DNA from: Nymphalis io
Lineage: Eukaryota; Arthropoda; Insecta; Lepidoptera; Nymphalidae
NCBI RefSeq assembly: GCF_905147045.1
Contig: NC_065916.1
Coordinates: forward strand, 5,372,468-5,436,467
Direction of reading: 5' to 3'
DNA length: 64,000 nucleotides
A program made the translations under genes and the position numbers. The notes under the pieces were generated by a model. It was not told the DNA's origin. It worked only from the letters and a program-made list of their open reading frames with translations, and did no database searches. Positions 34,405 through 46,300 of this stretch are shown piece by piece (position 1 is the first letter of the stretch; each line of letters begins with the position of its first letter).

Positions 34405-37400
34405 ATGGAACTCAACGATGTCATCGTGAATCAACCTGTGGTTATAGATAATGTAAATAAATTGCATATGACATACATAACGATCGATTTTTTGCCGTAT
34501 TGCTGTTTTCATTTTTCGTAATTAATCTATTATAGTGACTAATAACATTATTAAAATCTTAATAATCTCTCAAGCTACAGTTACGTGAATAAATTTTACA
34601 TTAAATCATTTTCTTCTTGATAATGTTAACGACTAATGACTCATGACTAATATGAACAGTTGTTGAACTTTTTTTATTTAAGTACTTTCATTTTAGGGTT
34701 CCGGAGTAATTAAAGCCGGATTTGCTGGTGACCAAATACCAAAATGCAGGTTTCCAAACTAGTGAGTATGGCTTTATGCTAATTTTCATTGTGTTCTATA
34801 TTTGGGTTAACCTGAACATCATAATATAAAAAGAATCTTATGTATCCTTTATAATATTAATTGAAGTGCCACGTTGGTCCAGTGGCTACCTTATAACGCT
34901 GCAGATCCTTATGGAACCCAGGAGGGGTCAACCGGGTTCAACCGCTGGATAAGGTTTCTGTCTTGAAATTATCAGTCTAATCTGTATAATTCCTCGGAAT
35001 TCGACATTTATTGGGCGACATTTACTTACTATAATATCTTATGGCCCTCTAGAGTTAGGACCATGAACTAAGCTGATCAAGTGAACATGAAGATGACATT
35101 TCTAATAATGTAATCTGTATTCTCTATGAAACTATATCTAAAAAAAAAATATACAATAAGTCTAATATTTATCATAAAGAAAAAATTGTGACCAAATTGA
35201 ACAAAAATATTCATAATAAAATTTTAGTTAATCACTTATTTCCTTTTCACTTACTTTATTATTCCACCAACCCGCATTGGAGCAGCTTGGTGGAATAAGC
35301 TCCAAACCTTCTCCTCAAAATGAGGAGAGGAGGCCTTTAGCCCAGCAGTAAGACATTCACAGGCTGTTTCGGTGTTTCGGACTTATTTTCAACAATATTT
35401 TCTTTATTCATATTTGTCTTAAATTATTTAAAATTACAAACACAATTATTATAGTAGGTATAAAAATAAATAATCAAAAATTTATATAGATATACAAAAA
35501 CAAAAAAATAAAATTTTCAGTATTGGTCGTCCAAAACATGTTCGTGTAATGGCGGGCGCGTTAGAGGGAGAGTTGTTTGTGGGTCCTCGTGCAGAGGAAC
35601 ACAGAGGACTTCTCAGCATAAAATACCCTATGGAACACGGAATTGTTACAGATTGGAACGACATGGAAAGAGTCTGGAATTACATTTATAGTAAAGTAAG
35701 TACAGAATATATATATATTATTATATTTAAAACTAGCAATACAGTTTCACCGTTGTGGAATTTGGTTTATGACAAAACTTCTTCAAAATCTGTCATAAAG
35801 CATATTCAATTTTTTTAGATAGCAGCAATAGTCTAATATAAAAATAAGTTTGTTTTAGTTTTGTTAATTAATATTAACTTAAAAAGTGGCAATTATTATG
35901 AAATCACAAACAGACATATATATATGTAGGCAGACTGGTATTAACCATCTTTTATATCATCACTGGCAAGTTTATCTATTATTTTACTACTCAGCGCTAG
36001 TTTACAAATGTGGTCTTATTGCTGCCTAATCACTTCCATATAATTTTATTGAATAAAAAACTAGTATTAACTATATATAGGCAAATTTACATAAGCGTAT
36101 ATACCTGTAACTAACACATGCGTAAACTCATATATTTAAAACAATTTAGTGGTAGGCTGTATTGAATGTTCAGTAAAGATGGCAGATTTTGGACACATTG
36201 TTCACTAATGCTGTCCTTTTTTCCCAGGATCAATTATCAACATTCTCTGAGGAGCATCCAGTATTGTTGACTGAGGCACCTCTCAACCCTCGTCGTAATA
36301 GAGAAAAGGCTGCTGAAGTTTTCTTTGAAACATTCAACGTACCTGCCCTGTTTCTATCGATGCAGGCCGTTCTTAGTTTGTAAGTGAATGTCTCTTTACT
36401 CATGCAGTAATGTCCCACTGTTGGACATGTTTCATATACACACATGTAGAATATCTGATACCTGAGGGCTTTCACACAATAGTTTTCATTTCCAAATTCT
36501 TATAATCCAATAGGATGGCTTAGGAGCAACGGCTTCACATGCTTTCTCCTGAGTCTACTGATAAGTTCCAAACTCAGTACTAAGTTTTCTCAACAGAAAA
36601 TAACTTTTTATTAGACCAACCTGCCGTTGGAAACCAGGACCCAGAAGGAGGCTGTCATGCTAATATAACTTTTCATATTAACTATAATAACAGCTTGATT
36701 TATGTTTAAATAGATACGCAACCGGACGTACAACCGGCGTTGTCCTAGACTCTGGGGATGGTGTGACTCACTCGGTGCCGATATACGAAGGGTTTGCGAT
36801 GCCGCATAGCATCATGAGGGTCGACGTGGCTGGTAGAGACGTTACCAGATATCTGAGGTATCTATTATATAAATACTAGTTTTCTAGTGTAGTTCGTGTG
36901 ATAAATAAATAAATAAAAAAAATCCGTATTCAAATTTTAAAAGATTTTCGTTATTTACAGGCTCCTCCTACGTAAAGAGGGCGTTAATCTTCGGACCTCA
37001 GCGGAACTAGAGATCGTGAAGGCCATCAAGGAAAGGGCGTGCTACCTCTCCCCCAACCCTCTGAAAGAGGAAGCTCTTGACTCAGAGAGGGCGCACTACA
37101 CGTTACCGGACGGCACTCAGCTGGAGGTAAACTATTCAAGCTTTAGGGTTAGCGTAGTGACAATCCACCCGGTCAAGGTAGCAAGAGATCCCGTGGCGCT
37201 CCTTGTTAAGACGGAAAGGGTACCGCTGGTCTTTAGACCCACATAACCCCCCACTGTTTCCGTGGGGGAAAAGCGTAAGGCGTTTCTCCAGCGTTAAAAA
37301 AAAAACAAAGTGATAATCCACCCGCCATTATTAAAGATGGCGATAATACCGACTCGACAATATATAATATGACCGTTTATACCCTTTTCCTATATATGAT

Positions 37401-39197
37401 GGGTAAAGAGAAATACACACACATTGAATTGAAAACGGGCCGGTTGGCGTGATTGGTAGATACTTGCCTTTCACGCCGAAGGTTGTGGTTTCGTTTCCCA
37501 CCCAGGACAGACATTTGTGTGCATGAACATATCTGTTTGTCCTGAGTCTGGGTGTAATTATCTATTTTAGTATGTATTTACAAAAGAAAAGCAGTATATG
37601 TAGTATATCAGTTGTCTGGTTTCCATAGTACGAGCTCTGCTTAGTTTGGGATCAGATGGCTGTGTGTGAATAATGTCTCAAAAAAAAATAAATGATCTTC
37701 ATTAAGTATGTTTTGAAAAATAGACATTTTGAATGTCAGAGCTATTAAAACTTTGGAAGTTAAATTGAAATGGATATTAATAGTTAAGTGTAATTGTTTG
37801 TAATATATATATGAACAAAGATATATTCATCAAAAAGATGAGCCGAGCCGAGATGGCCTAGTGGTAAGAACGCGTGAATCTTAACCGATGATCGTGGGTT
37901 CAAACCCGGGCAAGCACCACTGAATTTTCATGTGCTTAATTTGTGATTATAATTCATCTCGTGCTTGACGGTGAAGGAAAACATCGTGAGGAATCCTGCA
38001 TGTGTCTAATTTAACTGAAATTCTGCTAATGCTCCAAACCTTCTCCTCAAAAAGAGGTGCGGAGGCCTTTAGCCCAGCAGTTTGTACTGACTATATATAT
38101 ATATATTTGATAGCATTATGAGTTTAAGGTGCCTTTTCACCTATTAAGCTAAAACAGTGCTTAAATTAACAAATTAATTGTTATTATATAGATCGGTCCA
38201 GCAAGGTTCCGAGCGCCTGAGGTGTTGTTCCGGCCTGATCTCATCGGTGAGGAGTGTGAAGGTATGCTTAACCATTAATACTTTAAATTAGACAACAACA
38301 GCCTGCTTTGAGAAAGAAAAGGGGGTATTTTGATCAAGAGTAGATGATGAACTTTCAGATGTATAGTAAGCAGAGCATATGAGCTTGTGGAATTCCCACT
38401 GTTGGGCAAAATTATTTAAATTATCTGATTAGATAATGATTTTAACAATGAGATGATTTATACTTAATATCATTCCAGGTCTCCACGAAGTGTTGATGTT
38501 CGCAATCCAGAAGTCAGATATGGACCTGAGGAAGGTGCTGTACCAGAACATAGTCCTGAGCGGGGGCTCCACGCTGTTCCGGGGCTTCGGAGACCGTTTG
38601 CTGGCGGAGATACGCAGGCTCGCACCCAAGGATATGAAGATCAGGGTATGTATGTAGGGTCCATATTATTCAATTAATATGTCAAATGTTCATCACGTGA
38701 TAAATCTAATCCTTTTTTAAATTATTCTATCTATTATAGGATGGATGGAATGATCCATCTGGTGGTAAGTGGTCACAACTGTCCATAGACAGAAATATTA
38801 CCCATTCCTTACATCACTAATGCGTGCCGAAGTTATTTCTCTCGTGCCTGTAGTTACACTGGCTCACTGACCCTTCAAACCGGAACACAACAATACTAAG
38901 TATTGCCCTATTTGAATTTGGGCAATTGGATATGCAATGAGTGGGTGGTATCTACTCTACAGAAGGCCCTACCATAAAATAACGTATTTACAGATGACCC
39001 AAAAAAACTAATATTTCATACATTCTCATTTAAATAATACATTAATATTTCAGATCTCAGCACCTCAAGAACGTCTGTACTCCACATGGATAGGGGGTTC
39101 GATTCTCGCCTCTCTGGACACCTTCCGGAAGATGTGGGTGTCCAAGCGGGAGTATGATGAAGAAGGACACAGAGCGGTTCACCGCAAGACATTCTAA
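34405..39197 (+). CDS. Arp1: Actin-related protein 1 (centractin), dynactin filament subunit
   Basis: Forms the short actin-like filament of dynactin, which links dynein to cargo in the cytoplasm. Exons: 34405-34452, 34697-34761, 35521-35695, 36228-36379, 36714-36857, 36961-37126, 38192-38261, 38479-38645, 39054-39197. They join in phase to 376 aa, the length of human centractin. The N-terminus reads VVIDNGSGVIKAGFAGD, the first phosphate loop of the actin fold (about residues 12-28). VVLDSGDGVTH is the second phosphate loop, and RMWVSKREYDEEG-like C-terminal actin features end in VHRKTF as expected. Conservation is very high throughout. An insertion in intron 6 carries a LINE 3' fragment, and intron 7 a SINE-B. 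The ATG gives MELNDVIVNQP, close to the animal consensus. No polyadenylation signal was clear. Confidence 0.97.
34866..34965 (+). repeat. SINE-C head, degraded
   Basis: CACGTTGGTCCAGTGGCTAC with a tRNA-like A box. The rest is unrecognisable. In Arp1 intron 2. Confidence 0.5.
35265..35368 (+). repeat. SINE-B 3' fragment in Arp1 intron 2
   Basis: CCACCAACCCGCATTGGAGC through GGCCTTTAGCCCAGCAGT. Confidence 0.8.
36420..36660 (-). repeat. Degraded SINE-C in Arp1 intron 4
   Basis: Order of TTCTTATAATCCAATAGGAT, GCACATGC-like and AGACCAACCTGCC segments follows reversed SINE-C, with heavy divergence. Confidence 0.45.
37157..37324 (+). mobile_element. LINE-like 3' fragment with target duplication in Arp1 intron 6
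   Basis: GTGACAATCCACCCG (37157-37171) and GTGATAATCCACCCG (37310-37324) flank about 138 bp that ends in a 10-base A run, the pattern of a truncated target-primed insertion. The interior (CCCCCCACTGTTTCCGTGGG) resembles a LINE 3' UTR. The family is not identified. Arp1 exon 6 stays open through the left side to 37246. Confidence 0.6.
37438..37685 (+). repeat. SINE-D copy, full length
   Basis: tRNA-like head GGGCCGGTTGGCGTGATTGG with GGTTTCGTTTCCCACCC as B-box region, and end GTGTGTGAATAATGTC then A-rich. In Arp1 intron 6. Confidence 0.85.
37848..38085 (+). repeat. SINE-B copy in Arp1 intron 6
   Basis: GCCGAGATGGCCTAGTGGTA head and GGGTTCAAACCCGGGC. It has an internal deletion of the CACATGTGTATTCC region. 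Confidence 0.85.
38735..38985 (-). repeat. SINE-A, diverged copy in Arp1 intron 8
   Basis: GATGGTAAGTGG-like start, then CACTGGCTCACTGACCC and CAAACCGGAACACAACAATA, to a GCCCTACCAT end. Confidence 0.75.
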
Positions 39198-40722
39198 ACT
39201 AACCATACTCGAATGCAAATAATAATAATACAGCTATTTTGTTTTGCTATTACAAAGCGAAATTCAAATGTAGCTTCTAAATTGCTGAATCGATTTTGAT
39301 GAGGTGTCATTCCAAATGTTTGTAACGAGAAATGATAAGGAATTTTGTCGTGAGGCAATCTCGACTTATACTAATTGATAGTTGGACGCTTATATTTATA
39401 TATAAAGGTACCTTTTTCTTATATTTATATATAAAAGTTCTTCGAGATTATATTTTATCTGTGCTGTTATTTTCTTTTTTTAATCTGTCCATTATGTTTT
39501 GGTTTGGTTGGTACAGATTTTGTATCATCAGATTATAGAAGATTGCTTAAAATTTGGTGTAGTGTTTTAAGTGGTATGTGTAAGCAAATGGTAAGCTGTT
39601 GGTGAAATGTCAACTCCATTACTGGAAAGAATACTTTTCGGTCAATAGGTAATCTCCCACATTAGAGCAGAATAGTGGAATAAGCTTCAAAACTGTCTCT
39701 AAAAGGAGAGGAAGCCCAGCAGTGGCAGATGCTGTTACTTAATTATACTCGGACTTTACCTATAAATGTTGCTTAGGTGGTTAGTTAAATAATGTTTTGT
39801 CTTCTTCTTTCGAATGACAAATCAATGATGATTGAAAGGGAGATATCATATAACTACACAGCCGCAATGTTTATAAATAAGCTATAAGGAACTATGTATG
39901 TATAATTTCATCGTCATGCAGGAGATGGAATGAATATATACACAATTGGACTGTCTACCGTATTCTCCTGTTAAAATTGACATGTACATAGTAACTATGT
40001 CATCGCTCAAATAATTCAAATATATAAATACACAAAAACAACCCAGGTAATACCATTTTCTTCATTTTTTATTCAACTTTTCTTTTGTAACTATTGCAGA
40101 ACTTCAATGTTATTAATAAAATTGGAAATAATAGTAGAAAACTATGTTCAATAAATTCATTCATATAAATTTTCAATAATTATTATTGTCGGTTCACATT
40201 CACAGTCAGAAAATCATAATAATACCGTTCAAATGAATATTGATCTTCGTTATTTATTATTATTTAACCGACAGATTAAAAACTTTAGTTAGTTAGTAAT
40301 TATCGACTTATATTTAGCTTGCTGAAGCAGTAAATTCGTTTATATTAAATATTAAATTCAAAATACACTTATATCGAGTAGGCCTTAACGAGCACTTTTG
40401 AATTATTGTTTTACAGAAGATGTTGAATGTACGGCTACCACCGGTTCTGATTATACATACAAAACCCATTGAGAATTTCAATAGTTAATCTTCTACCAAT
40501 TAAACTACGAAACCAATGCAATTTATATGTGACGGAAGTAAAACGTTTTATACCACAGTTATATGGAAAAAAAATTACACTCCCACAGTTAAAATAAATC
40601 AAAAATAACTTAACCGCACTCAAGTTTGAATATTTCGTTTAGGATAAGTCTAATGACAGCTGTCTTTATAATTCTAGGTATTATTATTTATTTTGCATCT
40701 TAAAATAACTAAAACTATGAAT

Positions 40723-40882
40723 TATGCATGTAACATGTACTTGTTTTGTATTAAAACTAATTCCATTTTACATGTTATATAATAATTTACATGGTAACAC
40801 AAACATGCACATTTTTATAATTGGCATAATATGCTGTTATGATATTAAACATGTATATGCATGTTACATGCAAATGCATGCG
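40723..40882. repeat. Possible MITE with GCATGTAACATG inverted ends
   Basis: TGCATGTAACATGTAC near the left end is complemented by TGCATGTTACATGCA at the right. No clear target duplication was found. Confidence 0.4.
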
Positions 40883-41175
40883 TTAGATTTAAGTGTAAGC
40901 GAGCAAGATATAAAGTATTTAATGTTGAGAGATTTTTTTGTATTCCAATAAATTATTTTTAACTCATTTGTTTTTTTTTATAACAAAAATAAAATATATT
41001 TTATTTTTATTTCATCTACCAATTAAATCCGGCAAGCTGCCTGACTGTTTATATAATAATACACGGTGGACGGTTGTACGGTATGGAAGTTGCACTGCAG
41101 CGCCATCTAATGGCGACGACAAATAGATATTGTTCTATACCTTTACAAAAAATACACGTATGTGTCATTTAAAAA

Positions 41176-41465
41176 AGCTGAGATGGCCTAGTGGTTAGAA
41201 CGCGTGAGTCTTAACCGATGATCGTGGGTTCAAATCCGGGCAAGCAGCTCTAAATTTTCATGTGCTTATAATTCAACTCTTGCTTAACGATGAAGGAAAA
41301 CATTGTGAGGAAACCTGCATGTGTCTAATTTTACTGAAATTCTGCTACATGTCTATTCCACCAACCCGCATTAGAGTAGCGTGGTGGAATAAGCTCCAAA
41401 ACCTTTTCCTCAAAAAAAAAAAGGAAGAGACTATAGCCCAGCAGTGGGACATTCACAGACTGTTA
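41176..41465 (+). repeat. SINE-B copy, near full length
   Basis: GCTGAGATGGCCTAGTGGTT head, GGGTTCAAATCCGGGCAAGC box and CAGCAGTGGGACATTCACAG end. Confidence 0.88.
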
Positions 41466-43392
41466 CTGCCAAATTTTAATAATCGGTTAATATTTTGACG
41501 AGTCTTAATTACCGAGTCTTAAGTCTGTATATTCAATTATATTGGAGCAGTACCGGCTCTATAGTTAAGTGAAGTCACTTGCCCCAAAGGCCCCGAAATA
41601 CGAATTACAATTTAAAGCGAAATAATATGTTGTTATCTTATGACTTATCAACACAATAGCCGAGGTCTTACAGTTTTCCAGATAAGTTGATAGAATGACT
41701 TGCGTGATTGTTGAGATCAAGGTTATGGCTATGGCGCGATTTAGTTAAAAAACAGGGAGCGCCGGAAAACATGTGTTGGAAATATTTATTTATGTACTTT
41801 AATTAATATATTTAATAATTCTATAGTCTATATAGTATTCGATTTAATAAAAAATATAAAACGGTTTCAGAACGTCATTGGTGTGTTTGGTAATAAAGAA
41901 AAAAAAATATTTTCCCGCGCTTTTATAAAAAAAGAGAGTTGAACGTCTGTCGTCGAATTAACAATATACGATATTTTGTTTTAAATAAATTCATAAAGAT
42001 CTGATAAGTTTTTTATATTACAGATATTAAAATTTGTAAGAAATAATAAGATTTTTTACTTGTATTGGTGTATTTATTACATAATTATGATAATACTAAG
42101 CTATATGTTATCGATTATGTCTAAATTCGAATTTATAATTTATTATATTTATATAGTATTATTAAATATGTTTTTCTATGTGCCTTAACGCCTGAAATAA
42201 TTATAAAAAACATAACGAAATACGATTACGATACGTACCTGATTCAATACCAATCCAACTTTGAATATTCTAAATTTATTCGGATGGACCAAGCCGACAG
42301 CGTTACCATATACCGTAATGTCAAAACCAAATTTAACCGTAAACTTTTATATCAGGGTAAGGGCACTTTTGTACCCTAGTACAAAAGTATCTTAAACTAA
42401 GATAGTGGCGTTGTTCAGGGCGTCGACCGTTATACGGCCCGCTCTGAAACCACCTCGGCAGCGTGGTCGGCACCATTCCTTCCGCCGGTCTGCGAGAGGT
42501 AAAGATCTCGAACTGGTTGCAACAGTGATCCGACAGATGTCATTTGCAAGATTTTATCTTAATAAATAGGCTTCTAATAAACAAATTAAAGGATAAGGCC
42601 ATTATCTATCTAATATTTATTGTAAATATTGTCCATCTTTGATGTATTTTTTTTTAATTTGTCATTTAATGACGTGGCAAAGATTACAAAACGTATTATT
42701 TAAATATGCTACAAGTTTGTTTGTGCATTTTCTTAAAATACGAATGCTTAATTAATTTTAATTTATGGCAAATCAATACTGTTATAGGGAGTTAAAAAGT
42801 TTATGAAGGTAGTCACATTCTTGTTATGTGCGCCAGGTGCTAAAACAATTACGTTTAAAAAAAGCACATTTATATTTTTTTATTAAAACTATTAAATTAT
42901 TAAAACACAAAAACGTAGTTCGTTCCATACAGCCTAAAAATTTGAATTAGTGCTAATCTCTTCTTAATCACGGGCAGTGACGTGCTTTAAGAGAGGTCGT
43001 ATGTGTCCAGCAATGGAACAACACTTGGTGGGGTATTGATGAAAAACATGAACTTTTTGGGATATACATAAACAATATTTTTGCAAAAACAACTTAAAAA
43101 CAAAAACTAAAATTAAATACCGCTAAAATTTAATACCAGAAAAATATTTTCTTTTGCTTTGTTATACAAGATCTAATATAAAATTTTCAATTAAGCCCAT
43201 CCTGACTTTTTTGTTCGATGCTTCTAATATTATAAAACCTAATGTTTTTTTAACTAGCAAACAAAGTCATACAATCCTACTATATTTAAAATATCGATAA
43301 CGCAAAAGGTTAAGATAAGTCGATCGTAAATACGCGTTATATACGTTTATTAAGAGTCGGTGACAGACAACTTTTACGCGCTTCCTAACATA

Positions 43393-46300
43393 ATGGCTAC
43401 TAAAATTCCACTGGTCAAATTAGGCAACGGAAATACACTTCCCCAGATTGGAATTGGTACTTGGAAAGTAAGTTTTTTTTGCTTTTATAAGGCTTAAGAT
43501 TAATAAAAAATGAAATATCTGTATTTTTTTTTACATGAAACATATGTTAAATAAAACAGAAATTAAAACAAAAAAAAGTAAAAAATGCTTTATTTTAGAA
43601 GCATGTACAAATCAAAGAGTAACGAATTGATACAGTTTTAAATCAACTTGATTAATATATTTTTTAATTAAAACTTATTTTAATTGGCACGTAAAAAAAC
43701 TATACTCTAAATGCGTTAATTGCAAATGTGATAGTGTGAGCAGGTCATACAATGATTTTTTTTAAACATATTACTTGGTATACCAAGTTCTTGAAAAGGA
43801 TTTAAGTATTTCTTTATTAATAATAATAATGTAGATATATTTAGAGCACAATAGCTTAAGAATTAGACTCGTTTGTATAGCCTAAGATAACTAATCTCAC
43901 CTACTTATATTCTCCTAACCTATCTATAGATAGGTAAGAATAATATATTTATTAAGTTAAAGAAAATACATGTACACACATTTATTTATTTAAATATATT
44001 AAAATGTTTAGCATGAAAAATCTATGTTATATTAAAGGTATCATGAAAATAAATATTTTTTTTCTCTAAAATATCAAGTAAAAATAACCATAGAAGTTGG
44101 CAAGCTTCATGATTTGTCAGTCTGTTTATAGATAACTTTTCATTCAATAATGAAAAAATGTACATAATTTTGTTTCTATCATGTAATAAAATAAAATAAA
44201 AATATATTACGGCATAGCATTTTAAATCCTGCATTTTTTTCACATTCGCTATGACATAATTTTTTTTTTTTCAATAACTTATACTTCATATAGGATTTTT
44301 GTGCACCTAAAAAACAGGTACAAGAAGGCACCTATTTTGAATAGGGAAAGCAACTCAACCGTTTGTACTAACGCAATTATTAGCATCGTCGAATTTTACA
44401 TTACAGAATTTTATTTAAACATCATTTATTTATGTGTTTCCTACATTTTACAAAATATTGTTTTGTAGAGATTTGAAGTTTTGACGTAACTTGGTACTTG
44501 GGATTAACAGGCAACACTTTAAGTTTTAGTAGAGACTTTAGTCACACATTTGCCGGTTGGTTGTTGCTTGCAAATAATTATCGTAATAAATCGTGTACCA
44601 TGGCGTCAAAAGTACTTAAAATTGTATTAGCAAATGGATCCGAGTGCCCAATATTGGGCTTAGGAACTTGGAAGGTAATTATATTACATACACTTACAAT
44701 AATAAATATGAATATTTTCTTATAAATATATTTGTTCTTGATACATCATACCACATCATCATAATACATTGGAATTTAATTTAAAAACTATTTTATTTTA
44801 TAATCTAATTTGTTATTTAATCTCTCCTATAAATCTTAACCAGTGTTTAATTAATTAGGTATTATTAGTTGTTATTCACTTTTCTATGGAAATGTCAAAT
44901 ATTTTCGCAAAACAATAACAGATAACAACCAAATGTACGGTTAGTTTGGAAACAAATTCGTCATTCTACGTGTTACACTATTTTTATAAAAATCTACTGC
45001 TGGTATGGAAAAAAATAACAGAAGAGTACCTTTTTCTATACAAGCATCTTGACAAGAAATAAATAAGACCTACAATCTAAAACATAATATGTGCAATAGT
45101 TACAATGCATATATCAAATCATATTGCTATTATTATCATGTGCTATCACTGGTTTGGAATGTAATTTCTAGAGTGAATAGGCATCTTCTAGACAAGCGCG
45201 CTCCATCTTAGACTGATCATCACTTTCCATTAGATGTGATAACAGTCAAGCGCTAGCTTATATATTTAAAAAAAAAAAAACAAATTTGTATATATAACAT
45301 ACAATTAGTTCCTACACAAAATCCACCAATCATATAATATACATATATTCAAATAATGACATTATTTATAAGATAATAACCTACCAACCAAATCAAATGC
45401 TTTGTACATAGATTATAGTTACATACCATGTACAAACATAATTATGTATATATGTTAAGGCCAAGTGATGGTTTACAATGGAGTTGTTGATTGAATCAAT
45501 CAAATATTCTGTACTGTACTGTAGACTAGACATTTGAAGTTTTGATCATTGATTGTTTTACACTTTGAAAATAATATTTGAAGATTTTTTTTTTGGGCAG
45601 AATAATGAGCATCTTGGGCTTATGTAGATGACAATTTTTTTTTCTATTGGTCATAAAATAAAATTACATTTTTAACTAATAATTTTGTATAATATTATAG
45701 TTGTTCGATCAGATTAAAATATACTATACTTTATCGGGTTGACAAATGCCTGTAAAACATAACAGGATACTGAGAAAATTAATTTTGTATGATGATTGAT
45801 TTTAAACAAATTTTAGTAGGGGTAAAATAAATGTTATTTAAATGGGGGTAATGTAAATATTCAAATAAACTATTTTATTGAATGAAGTGCTTAATTATTT
45901 ATACAGTGTGTGTATCTTTTTTTTAAATACAACTTGAAATATCTGCCTTAGCCCGCTTTACTATCGCGACGCGAATGGCGATAGCTTTGAACCGCAAGTG
46001 TATAATAGACTGTTCCATGCGCGAATTCCAGCTAAAGTTTACGGCCGATATTAATGGGCGAGTGTAGAGCCGGCTTTAGATGGGACAGACTTTAAAGTTT
46101 ATTGTAGATCCTATTGATTCGCTACGATACACGGGCGTGGAGTGAAGTTTCACTGGTGGTAGGGCTTTGTGCAAGCTCGTCTGGGTAGGTACCACCCGCT
46201 CATCAGATATTCTACCACAAAACAGCAGTACTTGGTATTGTTGTGTTCCGATTTGAAGGGTGAGTAAGCCAGTGTAATGACAGGCACATTGGACATAACA

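Larger units (their letters stand above)
39198..43392. other. Intergenic Arp1 to aldo-keto reductase
   Basis: No coding exon recognised. It contains a degraded SINE-B piece near 39640-39735, an inverted GCATGTAACATG/CATGTTACATGC pair at 40725-40880, a SINE-B at 41176, and a GC-richer non-coding island at about 42290-42540 with no recognisable frame. Confidence 0.5.
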
